Assembly (NCBI GenBank): GCA_947501115.1
Contig: CANMVX010000008.1
Location: forward strand, 50,616 to 114,615
From: Haliscomenobacteraceae bacterium
GTDB lineage: Bacteria; Bacteroidota; Bacteroidia; Chitinophagales; Saprospiraceae
Direction of reading: 5' to 3'
DNA: 64,000 nt
Below the pieces are notes generated by a model, which was not told the DNA's origin, did no database searches, and worked only from the letters and a program-made list of their open reading frames with translations. Positions 45,800-55,389 of this stretch are shown in pieces; position 1 is the first letter of the stretch, and every line of letters starts with the position of its first letter. The translations under genes and the position numbers were made by a program.

Positions 45800-47812
45800 A
45801 TGAAAGGAATATATCTGTTCATTTTTTTAATTATCGCAATATCATTGAACAGCCAGACAATTTATGAAAGTTCTGTTGATTATCCTGTTTATGACGGTGA
45901 TGATTTAGGCGTTACCTGGAAGGGTAATGAGGTTAATATTAATGTTTGGGCACCTACCGCTTCTGATGTTTCTTTTCAGCTTTATAAGGCTGGAAATGGA
46001 GGTAATCCATTGAAGGTCATAGCTTTAAAAAGACAAATAAAGGGTAATTGGACACACAAGCTTGTCGGTAATTGGGCGGGATATTATTATACCTTTAAAA
46101 TTAAATACAAGAATACCTGGTTAAATGAAGTACCTGATCCTTACGCGAAAGCAGTTGGGGTGAATGGCGATAGAGGAATGATTGTGAATCTGGAGAATAC
46201 AAATCCAGACCTTTGGGCATTTGATAAAAGTCCTGTATTAAAATATCAGACCGATGCCGTAATTTATGAACTGCATGTGAGAGATGCCTCTATTCATCCT
46301 CAAAGTGGTATAGTAAATAAAGGAAAATTCTTAGGATTAACGGAGGTTGGAACAAAATCTCCTTTGGGATTGCCTACCGGTCTCGATTATATAAAAAATT
46401 TAGGCGTAACGCATGTTCACCTTTTGCCTTCTTTTGATTTTAAGTCTTTAGATGAATCTAAATCCACCCCTCAATATAATTGGGGATATGATCCTAAAAA
46501 CTATAATGTACCTGAGGGTTCTTATGCTACTAATCCTTATGACGGAAAAGTTAGGATAAATGAGTTTAAAAAATTAATTCAATCCTTTCATAGTAATAAC
46601 ATAGGGGTAATCCTCGATGTTGTTTATAATCATACAGGAGATACTGAAAATTCTATTTTTAATCAGTTGGTTCCCAATTATTATTATCGACAGAATAGTG
46701 AAGGTGGTTTTTCTAACGCTTCTGCTTGTGGTAATGAAACGGCTTCGGAAAGGCCTATGTTTAGAAAATTTATGATTGAATCTTTACTCTACTGGGTAAA
46801 TGAGTATCATATAGATGGTTTTCGGTTCGATTTAATGGGTATTCATGACCTAAAAACTATGGAACTTATTAGAGACACACTCATAAAAGTTAAACCAGAT
46901 ATTCTTTTATACGGAGAGGGATGGACTGCTGGAGGTAGCCCTTTACCTGACAATAATAGAGCTATAAAATCAAATATTAAAGGTTTAACTGGCATTGCCG
47001 CTTTTTCTGACGAAATAAGAGATGGACTGAAAGGTCACGTATTTACTCCTTCAGAGAAGGGTTTTATTAGTGGAAAGCATGATTTGGCAGAGTCCGTTCG
47101 TTTTGGTATCGTCGGGGGAGTGTTTCACCCGCAAATCAATTATGATAAGGTAAATTATACTAAAGCACCCTGGGTTGTGGAACCTAATCAAACGGTTGTT
47201 TATACGTCCTGTCACGATAATCATACCTTGTGGGATAGATTGGAAATAGCTAATCCATCGATTTCAGTCCAGGATAGAACCTCTATGCAAAAGCTAGCTA
47301 TAGGAATTGTACTGACATCTCAAGGAATTTCCTTTTTGCATGCAGGTTGTGAATTTTTAAGGACGAAAAACGGAGTGGAAAATTCTTATGAATCTCCTGA
47401 CGCTATTAATCAAATGGATTGGGTAAGGAAAGACTCAAATAGTGTGGTTGTAGATTATGTCCAAAAGTTAATTCAACTTAGGAAAACGCATTCAGCTTTT
47501 AGGTTGGGAAATGCAGCGGACATTCGTCAATATATTACATTTAGCAAAGAGCCGAAGGAGGGCTTAGTTGAATACAGTATCGAGAAAGCGCCGAATGAAC
47601 CCTGGAAATATATCCATGTTATGATCAATGGCACAGACAAAGACCAAAATGTTAGCTTTCCTTACGCAGATTGGAAAACAGTTGTGGATGATCAAAATAT
47701 TTTTCTTCAGCCAGATGGTGGTTTTAAGGGTAGGACTGCAAAAATTAAACCTTTTAGTATGCTTATCTTACAATGTGACGAATACCTTATTGAGCCAAAC
47801 CTTAAAGAGTAG
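45800..47812 (+). CDS. pulA: secreted type I pullulanase (GH13)
   Basis: 670 residues with a signal peptide of about 20 (ISLNSQ). It cleaves alpha-1,6 branches of pullulan, starch or glycogen. An N-terminal CBM48-like domain (about 30-115) is followed by the GH13 barrel with the YNWGYDPKNYNVPEGSY motif of type I pullulanases. Catalytic residues are visible: nucleophile D344 (DGFRFDLMG), acid E373 (YGEGWT) and D473 (CHDNHTLWD). A short C-terminal beta domain ends it. Location is periplasm or outside; no T9SS domain is seen. It pairs with MalQ for alpha-glucan use. Confidence 0.93.
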   Translation: MKGIYLFIFLIIAISLNSQTIYESSVDYPVYDGDDLGVTWKGNEVNINVWAPTASDVSFQLYKAGNGGNPLKVIALKRQIKGNWTHKLVGNWAGYYYTFKIKYKNTWLNEVPDPYAKAVGVNGDRGMIVNLENTNPDLWAFDKSPVLKYQTDAVIYELHVRDASIHPQSGIVNKGKFLGLTEVGTKSPLGLPTGLDYIKNLGVTHVHLLPSFDFKSLDESKSTPQYNWGYDPKNYNVPEGSYATNPYDGKVRINEFKKLIQSFHSNNIGVILDVVYNHTGDTENSIFNQLVPNYYYRQNSEGGFSNASACGNETASERPMFRKFMIESLLYWVNEYHIDGFRFDLMGIHDLKTMELIRDTLIKVKPDILLYGEGWTAGGSPLPDNNRAIKSNIKGLTGIAAFSDEIRDGLKGHVFTPSEKGFISGKHDLAESVRFGIVGGVFHPQINYDKVNYTKAPWVVEPNQTVVYTSCHDNHTLWDRLEIANPSISVQDRTSMQKLAIGIVLTSQGISFLHAGCEFLRTKNGVENSYESPDAINQMDWVRKDSNSVVVDYVQKLIQLRKTHSAFRLGNAADIRQYITFSKEPKEGLVEYSIEKAPNEPWKYIHVMINGTDKDQNVSFPYADWKTVVDDQNIFLQPDGGFKGRTAKIKPFSMLILQCDEYLIEPNLKE

Positions 47813-47855
47813 TTGGTTCAATACTCATCGATTTTAATTTTAATTTTTATATCCC

Positions 47856-48419
47856 ATGAAATTTTACACAAATTTAAACCAGTTACTTTTATTTTTAATT
47901 TGCAGCGCATTTTATAGTTGTAAATCAGATGAAAGTGTTGAAAATGAATCAGAAAAAAGTCCTCCTGTCTTTCAAATGACAGATGTTGGGCCTGAAACTG
48001 TGCCTTTGATAGAGAAAGAGGTTGAGAGAATTGTGAAGGAAATGAATGATTATGAGGTCAAAGGTCCCATCACCGTAAAGCATGTCGATGGCCTCGCTGA
48101 AATGACTTTGTACAATTTAGCAGGTGTTCCTGTCGTTATTAAAACACAGAAAGCACAAACAGAACAATGGTTTTTTCTTTACAACAGAAGAGTTATTTAT
48201 TTGAGGGAGTTGATTTATCAAGATGATTCATTAACTGAAAATAAATTCTATTATTCTAACACTGGTATGATTAATGCCACTCAAAAGGAGGCAGAAAATC
48301 AATCTGAATTGTCGAAAGCTACCTCCTCTAAATTTAGAAAGGGCTTTAAAAAGGATTATCGTTTGGACGTGCGTGAAGTAAATTTTTTAGTCATTGGTTT
48401 CCTATACGGAGATTTATAA
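47856..48419 (+). CDS. lipoprotein of unknown function
   Basis: 187 residues. Signal ends in AFYSC, giving a lipidated Cys near residue 22, followed by an acidic linker (KSDESVENESEK). The mature part is mixed charged with no recognised domain. A WFFLYNRRVIYLRELIYQD segment in the middle suggests a beta-sheet fold. It lies 43 bp after pulA and 36 bp before the protease gene, all on the plus strand; a shared transcript is possible. Function unknown. Confidence 0.7.
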   Translation: MKFYTNLNQLLLFLICSAFYSCKSDESVENESEKSPPVFQMTDVGPETVPLIEKEVERIVKEMNDYEVKGPITVKHVDGLAEMTLYNLAGVPVVIKTQKAQTEQWFFLYNRRVIYLRELIYQDDSLTENKFYYSNTGMINATQKEAENQSELSKATSSKFRKGFKKDYRLDVREVNFLVIGFLYGDL

Positions 48420-48455
48420 CCTAAGTAGTATTTACTGCTAACTTCTATTTTTTTA

Positions 48456-50357
48456 ATGAATTCAGGTCAAAAAATTATATTTTTTTTCCTTTTGATTATA
48501 CCTTTCATGGGATTTTGTCAAAATCCTGTGGAGGTTAATCAAAGGGTTGATTATTTTCCTTTACCCGAGCCAGATTGGGTGGAAGTTAAAAAATTAGATA
48601 GTTTACAGCCAGGAAATAGGGTATCAGTTCCTGTCCTTGTTGATTTGAATTTGAAAAGTAGTGGTAAATGGTCTATAGACCAAAATGGGTACAGACGTTG
48701 GAATCTTACCATTGAGGCTTCGAATTCTGCCTTGGCTTTAGCAGCTCTTTTAGATACTTTTAGTTTATCAGATGGGGCAGTTCTGTCGGTTTTTATAGAA
48801 AATAATGATTTTCCTTCTTCCAGATACATAGGGACGGAGGGAAAAATAGAGAAAAAGTTATTGGGTTTTTTTTCATCTAATAAAATAAGATTAGAACTAA
48901 TCGAACCTCCTTTAGCTAAAATTAAAAGTGTTATCCACATTTTTAGGATGGATATCGGATACAAACCTGTTTTTGAAAAGATAGGGAGTAATGTTTCCAA
49001 AGGAAATAGTGAGACCTTAGGTTTTGGTGCGTCTGAAGCATGTCATACTAATATTATTTGTCCGGAAGGCGATATCATTCAAAAGGAGAAAAATGGTATT
49101 TGTAGAATCTATGTGGTTGTTAAAGAGGGTATTGGCTTTTGTACAGGAAATTTGGTGAATAACACTAAAAAGGATGGAAAACCTCTTGTCTTATCCGCCT
49201 TCCATTGCCAGGATGGTTATACCCCTATGTATGATTTTTGGAGATTCGATTTTAATTATCAATCTCAGACATGTAATCAACCAGCTGCCGAACCCGTTTT
49301 TTCCTATATTCAAGGAGCTAAATTATTGGCGGCTAGGCTCGAAAATGATTTTATCTTGTTTGAGCTGTCTGGCTCAATTCCCTCCTCTTTCAATCCTTAT
49401 TTTTTAGGTTGGAATAGGTCTGCTATTGGTCCTCAGAAGAGTAAAATGGCGCATCATCCTAAAGGGGACATCAAAAAGATATCTATTTCGAATCGTCCGG
49501 CACCTGTTTTTACCAGTACCATTAAATGGGACAATAATAGAATATCGCCTGCAAATCATCATTTTTTAGTTCAATATACCTTCGGTTCTTTTGAAGTTGG
49601 TTCTTCCGGTTGCGCCTTACTCAATGAATCAAATCAACTTACGGGTCTATTACATGGTGGATCAGCAAATTGTACTGTGTCAAGTGGTTATTTTTCACGT
49701 TTCTCCTTGTCATGGGAAGGGGGAGGAACACCGTCCACTCGTTTAAAAGATTGGCTGGACCCTATTTTATCTGATTCCATACAAATCTTTGGATTAGATA
49801 ACCCTATGGTAGAAAATGGAAAGGTTGCTGGCGTTATATATACAGAAACCAATACGCCAATCCCAAACACAAAAGTACTGTTGATTGGGGATAATGGTTT
49901 TTCTGTCTCTACTGTTTCTGATGCTCAAGGTAATTACTCTTTTTCTGGTCTATCAACGGGTAAAAATTATATTCTTGATTTTGCCAAATCAAGTTCAATA
50001 TTAAATGGCTTGTCCACTTTTGACTTATTGCAGGTTCAGAAGCATATTCTCAATAGAGAGATATTAAAAAGTCCATTTAAAATGCTGGCAGCCGATGTAA
50101 ATAATTCAGGGAGTATTTCTACCTCAGATCTTATTTTATTAAAGCGTGCACTGTTAGGATTAACCACCAGTTTTGAAAAAGTGCCAATCTGGCAATTTGT
50201 TCCATTTGAGAATGGTTTTATGAATATTGCTGCCCCTCTTTTAGGGCTCAACTTAAACGCCTTTATGGTCCAAAATCTTCAATCCCCCATTCTTGATAAA
50301 GATTTTATTGGAGTAAAAGCTGGGGATATTAATAATTCAGCCTCTGTAAATGAGTAG
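48456..50357 (+). CDS. lysyl-endopeptidase-like serine protease with carboxypeptidase-regulatory and dockerin regions
   Basis: 633 residues with a signal peptide (to about GFCQ, 22). The middle is a chymotrypsin-fold protease resembling Achromobacter lysyl endopeptidase: H250 (LSAFHCQDG), D298 (ENDFILFEL) and S384 (VGSSGCALL), with CTGNLVNN before the His. A CarboxypepD_reg-like domain (about 450-510) and a dockerin type I-like tail (about 540-633, DVNNSGSISTSDL and GDINNSASVNE) follow. There is no T9SS domain, so how it reaches the outside is unclear. Dockerin implies docking to a cohesin partner not in the window, or only calcium stabilisation. Confidence 0.85.
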   Translation: MNSGQKIIFFFLLIIPFMGFCQNPVEVNQRVDYFPLPEPDWVEVKKLDSLQPGNRVSVPVLVDLNLKSSGKWSIDQNGYRRWNLTIEASNSALALAALLDTFSLSDGAVLSVFIENNDFPSSRYIGTEGKIEKKLLGFFSSNKIRLELIEPPLAKIKSVIHIFRMDIGYKPVFEKIGSNVSKGNSETLGFGASEACHTNIICPEGDIIQKEKNGICRIYVVVKEGIGFCTGNLVNNTKKDGKPLVLSAFHCQDGYTPMYDFWRFDFNYQSQTCNQPAAEPVFSYIQGAKLLAARLENDFILFELSGSIPSSFNPYFLGWNRSAIGPQKSKMAHHPKGDIKKISISNRPAPVFTSTIKWDNNRISPANHHFLVQYTFGSFEVGSSGCALLNESNQLTGLLHGGSANCTVSSGYFSRFSLSWEGGGTPSTRLKDWLDPILSDSIQIFGLDNPMVENGKVAGVIYTETNTPIPNTKVLLIGDNGFSVSTVSDAQGNYSFSGLSTGKNYILDFAKSSSILNGLSTFDLLQVQKHILNREILKSPFKMLAADVNNSGSISTSDLILLKRALLGLTTSFEKVPIWQFVPFENGFMNIAAPLLGLNLNAFMVQNLQSPILDKDFIGVKAGDINNSASVNE

Positions 50358-50440
50358 TGCCGGTTTTCATTTTCTTTTTTCAAAATGGAATTTTAATTTT
50401 AAAGCTGATTAAATATCACGTTTTAACCCAATGAATTATT

Positions 50441-51121
50441 ATGATTTCAAAGGCTATTCTTCATTACCAAATAATAAGGGGAATTATTGATAATGGTTTT
50501 GCATCATCTGTTAAAACTCTTTCAGATATATTTAAAACCGATGAAGAACAAGTTATCAATGCATTACATGAACTTCAGCGTTATCACGGTGTAGTATTGC
50601 ACCCAAATGAACCAAAAATTTGGGTTATACATCCATTTTCCTTAGCACCAACAAATTTTTATGTGCAATCTGATAAAGGTCAATGGTGGGGAAATTGTGC
50701 CTGGTGTTCTTTAGGAATTGCTGCATTACTTAAAGAAAATGTCAAAATAACTACGACCATTGGTGCTGAGACAAAACAAATAGAAATTAATATTATAAAC
50801 GGTGAGATTCAGGAAAAAAATTACTTCATTCATTTTCCAATACCCATGAAAAATGCCTGGGATAATGTTATTTATACTTGTAGTAATATGCTTATTTTTG
50901 AAAATGTAGAACAAATTGAAAGCTGGGCTTTGCGTCATTATATTCCTCAAGGTGACATTCAGCCTGTTGAAAAAATTTGGACATTTTCAAAAAAATGGTA
51001 TAGAGAGCATTTAAATCCAGCATGGTCTAAATGGACAGTTGAAGAAGCAAAACAAATTTTTATGGAGTTTGAACTAGATGGTAAGATTTGGAACCTTGAT
51101 GGTTCAAAAGAAAGATTTTAA
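50441..51121 (+). CDS. MerB-like (alkylmercury lyase family) protein
   Basis: 226 residues. An N-terminal winged-helix-like region (about 1-65) is followed by a MerB-like domain. In MerB C96, D99 and C159 split the carbon-mercury bond. Here C86 and C147 are present with near-identical spacing (61 versus 63), in GNCAWCSLGIAALL and VIYTCSNMLIF. The position matching D99 is a cysteine (C89), so activity is uncertain. No merA, merR or merT is nearby; the gene stands alone. It could be a relative of unknown function rather than mercury resistance. Confidence 0.72.
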   Translation: MISKAILHYQIIRGIIDNGFASSVKTLSDIFKTDEEQVINALHELQRYHGVVLHPNEPKIWVIHPFSLAPTNFYVQSDKGQWWGNCAWCSLGIAALLKENVKITTTIGAETKQIEINIINGEIQEKNYFIHFPIPMKNAWDNVIYTCSNMLIFENVEQIESWALRHYIPQGDIQPVEKIWTFSKKWYREHLNPAWSKWTVEEAKQIFMEFELDGKIWNLDGSKERF

Positions 51122-51214
51122 AAAATCCCTGGGGAATTTATCGGCTGAATTTGTTTGTTAACTTTTCTGCCTGGAAATCATTTCAATAAAACCATACTAA
51201 CATTTGGCTTATGA

Positions 51215-53635
51215 TTACTCCATTTTAATCCATTTTTCTATTTGAGCATATCCTTTTTCATTCTGCCATAATATGATATATAAACCAGGTACAACGTCTC
51301 TACCAAGCCTGATGTTTTCCTGACCCACAACCTTAATTTGTTCTTGTAATTGACCATTTTGATTGTAAAGAGCAATGGTTCCAGTCCTATTTTGTTCTTT
51401 TTCGTCAAATTGTACCATCGCTTCTAATTTTCCCGGGTTAGGATAAATACGAAAAGCTTTATGTTTTAAAATAGTTTGGAGGCTAGTCTGAATGGATTGT
51501 TCTACGCTAAAGTTATCAACTCCGGCTTCTACCAAATGGGCACTTGCAGCCAAATCGCCAACAATAAAATGGAAGTTGTTTTTAGTTCCAATTTTTATTC
51601 TTTTTTGAATATCATTAATGATAAGTGTTTTCCAGTTTGTGGTATTTTCATATTGTTTATGAAGTAAGATGGAATCACCTAAGCCATTAGTAGCATAAAT
51701 AAATAAGGTATCATTTGGTGTTGAATTACCACCTGAATTAAAGAACCATATATCCACATTTAAATGTAGTTGTACATTAGCAGCAAAGGTCATTGCAGGT
51801 GAATGCAATTGCGTTATGCCATTGTCAATGTCCCCAACTCCCGGGTCACCGCCTATATTTCCAGTTACAAAAGCAGTGTTGCCTTCATCATTTGGACTAT
51901 CATTAAATGGTGCTGAAGTCAAATTATTATACTTGGTGCCCACGGGAGTACCTCTTTCCCACTTACCAACTGTTGCTGTATTTGTTACCGTCCAGCCAAG
52001 GTCAAAATTGAAATTATCTGTATAACCATTCAACAGTTTTTCACTAATACTTTGGTTGGAAGGCAGCGTAATATTTTTAAAAATCAAAGGTTTATAACCC
52101 CATTTACCTGCTGAAAATTGATAGGATGAAGGAATGATATTTGGCAGTAAAAATGATCCGTTTTCTAATGTTTTTGTATTTATCGATAAATTACCCTCCT
52201 TGAATAGCCCTACTTCAGCATTTGAAACGGGTAAACCAGATTCATTGGAAATGATTCTTCCACCTAGGTTTGAGGTAACCATTTGTGATAAATAAATAGT
52301 ATCATTTTTTAAAGAAAATGAATTTGAAAGTAGCTTTGATATCCTTTTTGTTTCAAAGCCATTTTTACTTACTACAATATTTATATTGCCTGTTTCCGGG
52401 GTTCCCGTTTTAAAGCGTCCAAAGCCGTCGGACAGAATTTCTCTATTTATTAATCCTTCTATGGAAATCTTAGCTCCATTTACGGGTGTTTTCGTGACTG
52501 AATCAAGTACCATACCCTCAAAACGAGCTGCCCGGGTGTAATTGGGTTCATAAATAAAAAGACCATTATCCATATCACTGGCAAGAATGAGACCAGACGG
52601 GAGGAATGGATAAGCGCCCCAGCAGCCGTTCCCGCCTTTTGTGGTTCTACCAATGCCTACTTCCACCATATTGGAAGGGTCAGAAACATCTGCTACAGAA
52701 ACCCCTTCATCATACCAGGAGGTTACAATAAATCTACCTTTAGCATTTTTAATAAAATGAGTGTTGTGGGGTAGAGAGTTTTGGTTTAGTAAAACGGGGG
52801 GACGAAAACTATGTAATAATTTTATATCGGAAGGATTTCCTACAGAGTAAGCATCGACTTTACCCTGTGGCTTTTCGTCGGTTGTAAACAAGTATTTATG
52901 ATCATCCGATAGCCAGACGTTGTGTGTGAATCGGGTAGTGGTAGGTTGAGAAGCTAATTTGATAATATTTTTTTTATCTTTTATATGATACACTGAAAAA
53001 TTGCCTGCATATATTTCAGCGCTATACAAGGTATCATTACGTACATAATTGTCATGGCTGTAAATAGCGTCCGCGGCACCAACGAAGGTAGGTTCGTCAG
53101 GATTTGCATTTAAATCATATATTAAAACGCCTCCCGATTGTGGGGAACATCCTGATAAGTACATGAAGCCCTTTTCATCAATCCACAGGTTATGACAATT
53201 CCCCACATTTCCAGGATTAACAGTAGTTGGAGCGGGTAAACGGCTATATTTAAACGTTATTTTAGAGGGAGCTTCTGTCATATTAATAATAAGCAGCCCT
53301 TGGTTTCCTTGATCAGCTGTAACGTAAACATGGTTTTTAAATGACTTCATATCTCTCCAAATGGAGGTATTACCAGGTATGAAAGTATCTCTTTTTGGAT
53401 TTTTTGGATCTTTTAATGAATAAATGGCTGTTCCTGTGGTAGTACCCAAAATAGCGTATTCGATACCGTCCTTTCCAACAAAACCCCAAATGTCGTTATA
53501 TTGAGTATATTCATCTGTTTGGCTCAAACGTTTTAAATTGATATCAGTGGAACCATAATTATTTTGATACTTTACTACATCCTGAGATAGGAGGACAGTT
53601 GGGAAGGAAAGGATAAAAAACAACCATTTTTTCAT
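51215..53635 (-). CDS. choice-of-anchor B family surface protein with T9SS sorting domain
   Basis: 806 residues with a signal peptide (1-18, SFPTVLLSQ). The first 370 residues have the repeated LVIVD/YVTADQGNQGLLIIN pattern of a choice-of-anchor B beta-propeller. Two CarboxypepD_reg-like domains follow (about 375-450 and 455-520), then a MAM/jelly-roll-like region with DNGITQLHSPAMTF. The end (about 728-806) is a type A T9SS domain (FRIYPNPGKLEAMVQF, VPGLYIILWQ). It is a secreted, probably surface-held protein of unknown target. It lies 4 bp downstream of the thioesterase on the minus strand. Confidence 0.87.
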   Translation of the reverse strand: MKKWLFFILSFPTVLLSQDVVKYQNNYGSTDINLKRLSQTDEYTQYNDIWGFVGKDGIEYAILGTTTGTAIYSLKDPKNPKRDTFIPGNTSIWRDMKSFKNHVYVTADQGNQGLLIINMTEAPSKITFKYSRLPAPTTVNPGNVGNCHNLWIDEKGFMYLSGCSPQSGGVLIYDLNANPDEPTFVGAADAIYSHDNYVRNDTLYSAEIYAGNFSVYHIKDKKNIIKLASQPTTTRFTHNVWLSDDHKYLFTTDEKPQGKVDAYSVGNPSDIKLLHSFRPPVLLNQNSLPHNTHFIKNAKGRFIVTSWYDEGVSVADVSDPSNMVEVGIGRTTKGGNGCWGAYPFLPSGLILASDMDNGLFIYEPNYTRAARFEGMVLDSVTKTPVNGAKISIEGLINREILSDGFGRFKTGTPETGNINIVVSKNGFETKRISKLLSNSFSLKNDTIYLSQMVTSNLGGRIISNESGLPVSNAEVGLFKEGNLSINTKTLENGSFLLPNIIPSSYQFSAGKWGYKPLIFKNITLPSNQSISEKLLNGYTDNFNFDLGWTVTNTATVGKWERGTPVGTKYNNLTSAPFNDSPNDEGNTAFVTGNIGGDPGVGDIDNGITQLHSPAMTFAANVQLHLNVDIWFFNSGGNSTPNDTLFIYATNGLGDSILLHKQYENTTNWKTLIINDIQKRIKIGTKNNFHFIVGDLAASAHLVEAGVDNFSVEQSIQTSLQTILKHKAFRIYPNPGKLEAMVQFDEKEQNRTGTIALYNQNGQLQEQIKVVGQENIRLGRDVVPGLYIILWQNEKGYAQIEKWIKME

Positions 53636-53639
53636 AAAA

Positions 53640-54071
53640 TTATTTTAAAGGAATAACGGCTAAAGTTATTCTTGATGTACAAGTTAATTGGTTTTTTGCA
53701 TTACAAATGTCTATTTGCCAAACTTGGATGGTTTTACCGATCCTTATTGGTTTTACCGTCCCAACAACAGGCGGTTCGCCTTCTTTTACTGCTTTTAAAT
53801 GATTTGCATTTATCTCCACGCCAACTATAGTATGGGTGCTTAAATTTTCGAGACAAAGTGTTCCGGCAAAACTACCCAGTGATTCTGCCAGGGCAACACT
53901 GGCTCCTCCATGAAGAATTCTAAAAGGTTGAACCGTTCTATGATCCACTGGCATGGTTGCCTTTATGAAATCTGGGCCAACTTCTATTACCTGAATTCCT
54001 AAAGTTTCCATTAAAGTGTTCTTACCCATTTCGTTGATGGCTATTTCATTGGTTGGCTGTTTCCATATCAT
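53640..54071 (-). CDS. PaaI/MenI-type hotdog thioesterase
   Basis: 143 residues. The hotdog core (about 20-140) carries H54 (ILHGGASVALAES) and E63 as catalytic residues, matching YdiI/MenI acyl-CoA thioesterases. In menaquinone-using bacteria MenI removes CoA from 1,4-dihydroxy-2-naphthoyl-CoA, which would suit this phylum. No men genes are here, so the substrate is open. The next gene on the same strand starts 4 bp later. Confidence 0.88.
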   Translation of the reverse strand: MIWKQPTNEIAINEMGKNTLMETLGIQVIEVGPDFIKATMPVDHRTVQPFRILHGGASVALAESLGSFAGTLCLENLSTHTIVGVEINANHLKAVKEGEPPVVGTVKPIRIGKTIQVWQIDICNAKNQLTCTSRITLAVIPLK

Positions 54072-54206
54072 AGTAAAGTGAATTAATTTGAGAATGTAAG
54101 TTATTCAATTATTTAATAGTGAATTTTAAATTTGCTAATAAACATATAAACTATTTACTTTGTTGTAAGGTAAATTTCATTATAAACAGCTTAAATTTCA
54201 TTATTG

Positions 54207-55340
54207 GTGAACTTGTTACACAAAAATGCCACTGAATTTTTGACTCAATTTTATACAGAAACCCGCCGTATAAATCTTAATAAAAGACTTTCAGACGTAT
54301 ATAAAGAAATTGAGTTGTCGGGGACGTACAAACTTACCTTAGATGAATTGACCTTTGGTGCTTGTGCTGCCTGGAGAAATAGTAATCGGTGCATTGGAAG
54401 ACTTTTTTGGAAATCTCTGAAAGTAGTTGATGGCAGATCAATCAGTACTTTGGAGGAAGTTAAAACGGCCGTTTTTAAACACCTGGAATTTGCTACGGGT
54501 AATGGAAAAATAAAACCATTTATAACCATTTTTCCACCGGAGACACCTAAAGGAATGGCTCCATTGAGGTTTTGGAACAGTCAATTAATAAGGTATGCTG
54601 CTTATAAAAAAAATGGGCAAATAATAGGAGATCCAGCTCAATTGGATTTTACTGATGTTTGTCTTTCTTTGGGCTGGAAAGGAAAAGGTACCGCATTTGA
54701 TGTTTTACCTGTCGTTTTTCAATTTGAGGATAAAAAACCTCTTTTTTTCGAATTACCAGTTCATTTAGTTAAAGAAGTGGTCATTCAGCATCCTGAATAT
54801 GAAAGTTTCAATGATTTAAACTTAAAATGGAACGCACTGCCTGTTATTTCTGATATGGTGCTCGAAATGGGTGGTATTCACTTCCCTTCAGCTCCTTTTA
54901 ATGGTTGGTATATGGTGACTGAAATTGGTTCCCGAAACTTTGGGGATGAAGATAGGTTTAACCAATTACCTAAAGTAGCTGAGGCTATTGGCTTGAATAT
55001 ATCTGGCAAGGATATGTTTTGGAAAGACCGGGCCTTAATAGAATTGAATTATGCCGTAAAAACCTCTTTTGACAAAGAGGGTGTATCAATTTCTGATCAT
55101 CATGAATCATCCGATCAGTTTATGAAGTTTATTCAGCAAGAAAAGAAGTTGGGAAGAGAAGTTATGGCTGACTGGAGCTGGATTGTCCCACCTAACGCCG
55201 GATCAACGATGAAGGTTTTTCATACTTCATTTGAAAATAAAGTAATAAGCCCAAATTTTTATTATAATATTCCTGTCTGGAAAAAAGTAAATGAAGAGTC
55301 ATTGAATAAATGCCCCTTTCACATTATGTCTAAAAAATAA
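54207..55340 (+). CDS. nos: bacterial nitric oxide synthase oxygenase
   Basis: About 377 residues from GTG 54207 (TTG 54204 is also possible; a stop lies just before). It oxidises L-arginine to citrulline and NO using heme and a pterin. The heme-ligand Cys is residue 62 in CAAWRNSNRCIGR, and the arginine-binding Glu is about 239 in GWYMVTEIGSR. The segment FGDEDRFNQLPKVAEAIG is also typical. Length matches bacterial NOS, which has no reductase domain, so electrons must come from a separate flavoprotein. It is convergent with the proteorhodopsin operon. NOS is uncommon in Bacteroidota. No regulator is seen. Confidence 0.96.
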   Translation: MNLLHKNATEFLTQFYTETRRINLNKRLSDVYKEIELSGTYKLTLDELTFGACAAWRNSNRCIGRLFWKSLKVVDGRSISTLEEVKTAVFKHLEFATGNGKIKPFITIFPPETPKGMAPLRFWNSQLIRYAAYKKNGQIIGDPAQLDFTDVCLSLGWKGKGTAFDVLPVVFQFEDKKPLFFELPVHLVKEVVIQHPEYESFNDLNLKWNALPVISDMVLEMGGIHFPSAPFNGWYMVTEIGSRNFGDEDRFNQLPKVAEAIGLNISGKDMFWKDRALIELNYAVKTSFDKEGVSISDHHESSDQFMKFIQQEKKLGREVMADWSWIVPPNAGSTMKVFHTSFENKVISPNFYYNIPVWKKVNEESLNKCPFHIMSKK

Positions 55341-55371
55341 AAGAGGAATACACTTGAACAGTGTATTCCTC
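55330..55371 (-). terminator. intrinsic terminator of the proteorhodopsin operon
   Basis: A perfect 12-bp stem (55343-55354 with 55360-55371) and 5-base loop. On the minus strand it is followed by TTTTATTTTTT, which overlaps the nos stop codon. The nos transcript may also slow here, but the T run is on the minus side. Confidence 0.85.
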
Positions 55372-55389
55372 AATGAAAGGGAGATTTTC

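Noticed and set aside
48551..49000. Minus-strand frame inside the protease gene
   Set aside because: It is opposite a complete protein with an intact triad and has no domain of its own.
50441..51121. Mercury-resistance operon
   Set aside because: No merA, merR, merT or merP nearby; only one MerB-like gene with an altered active site.
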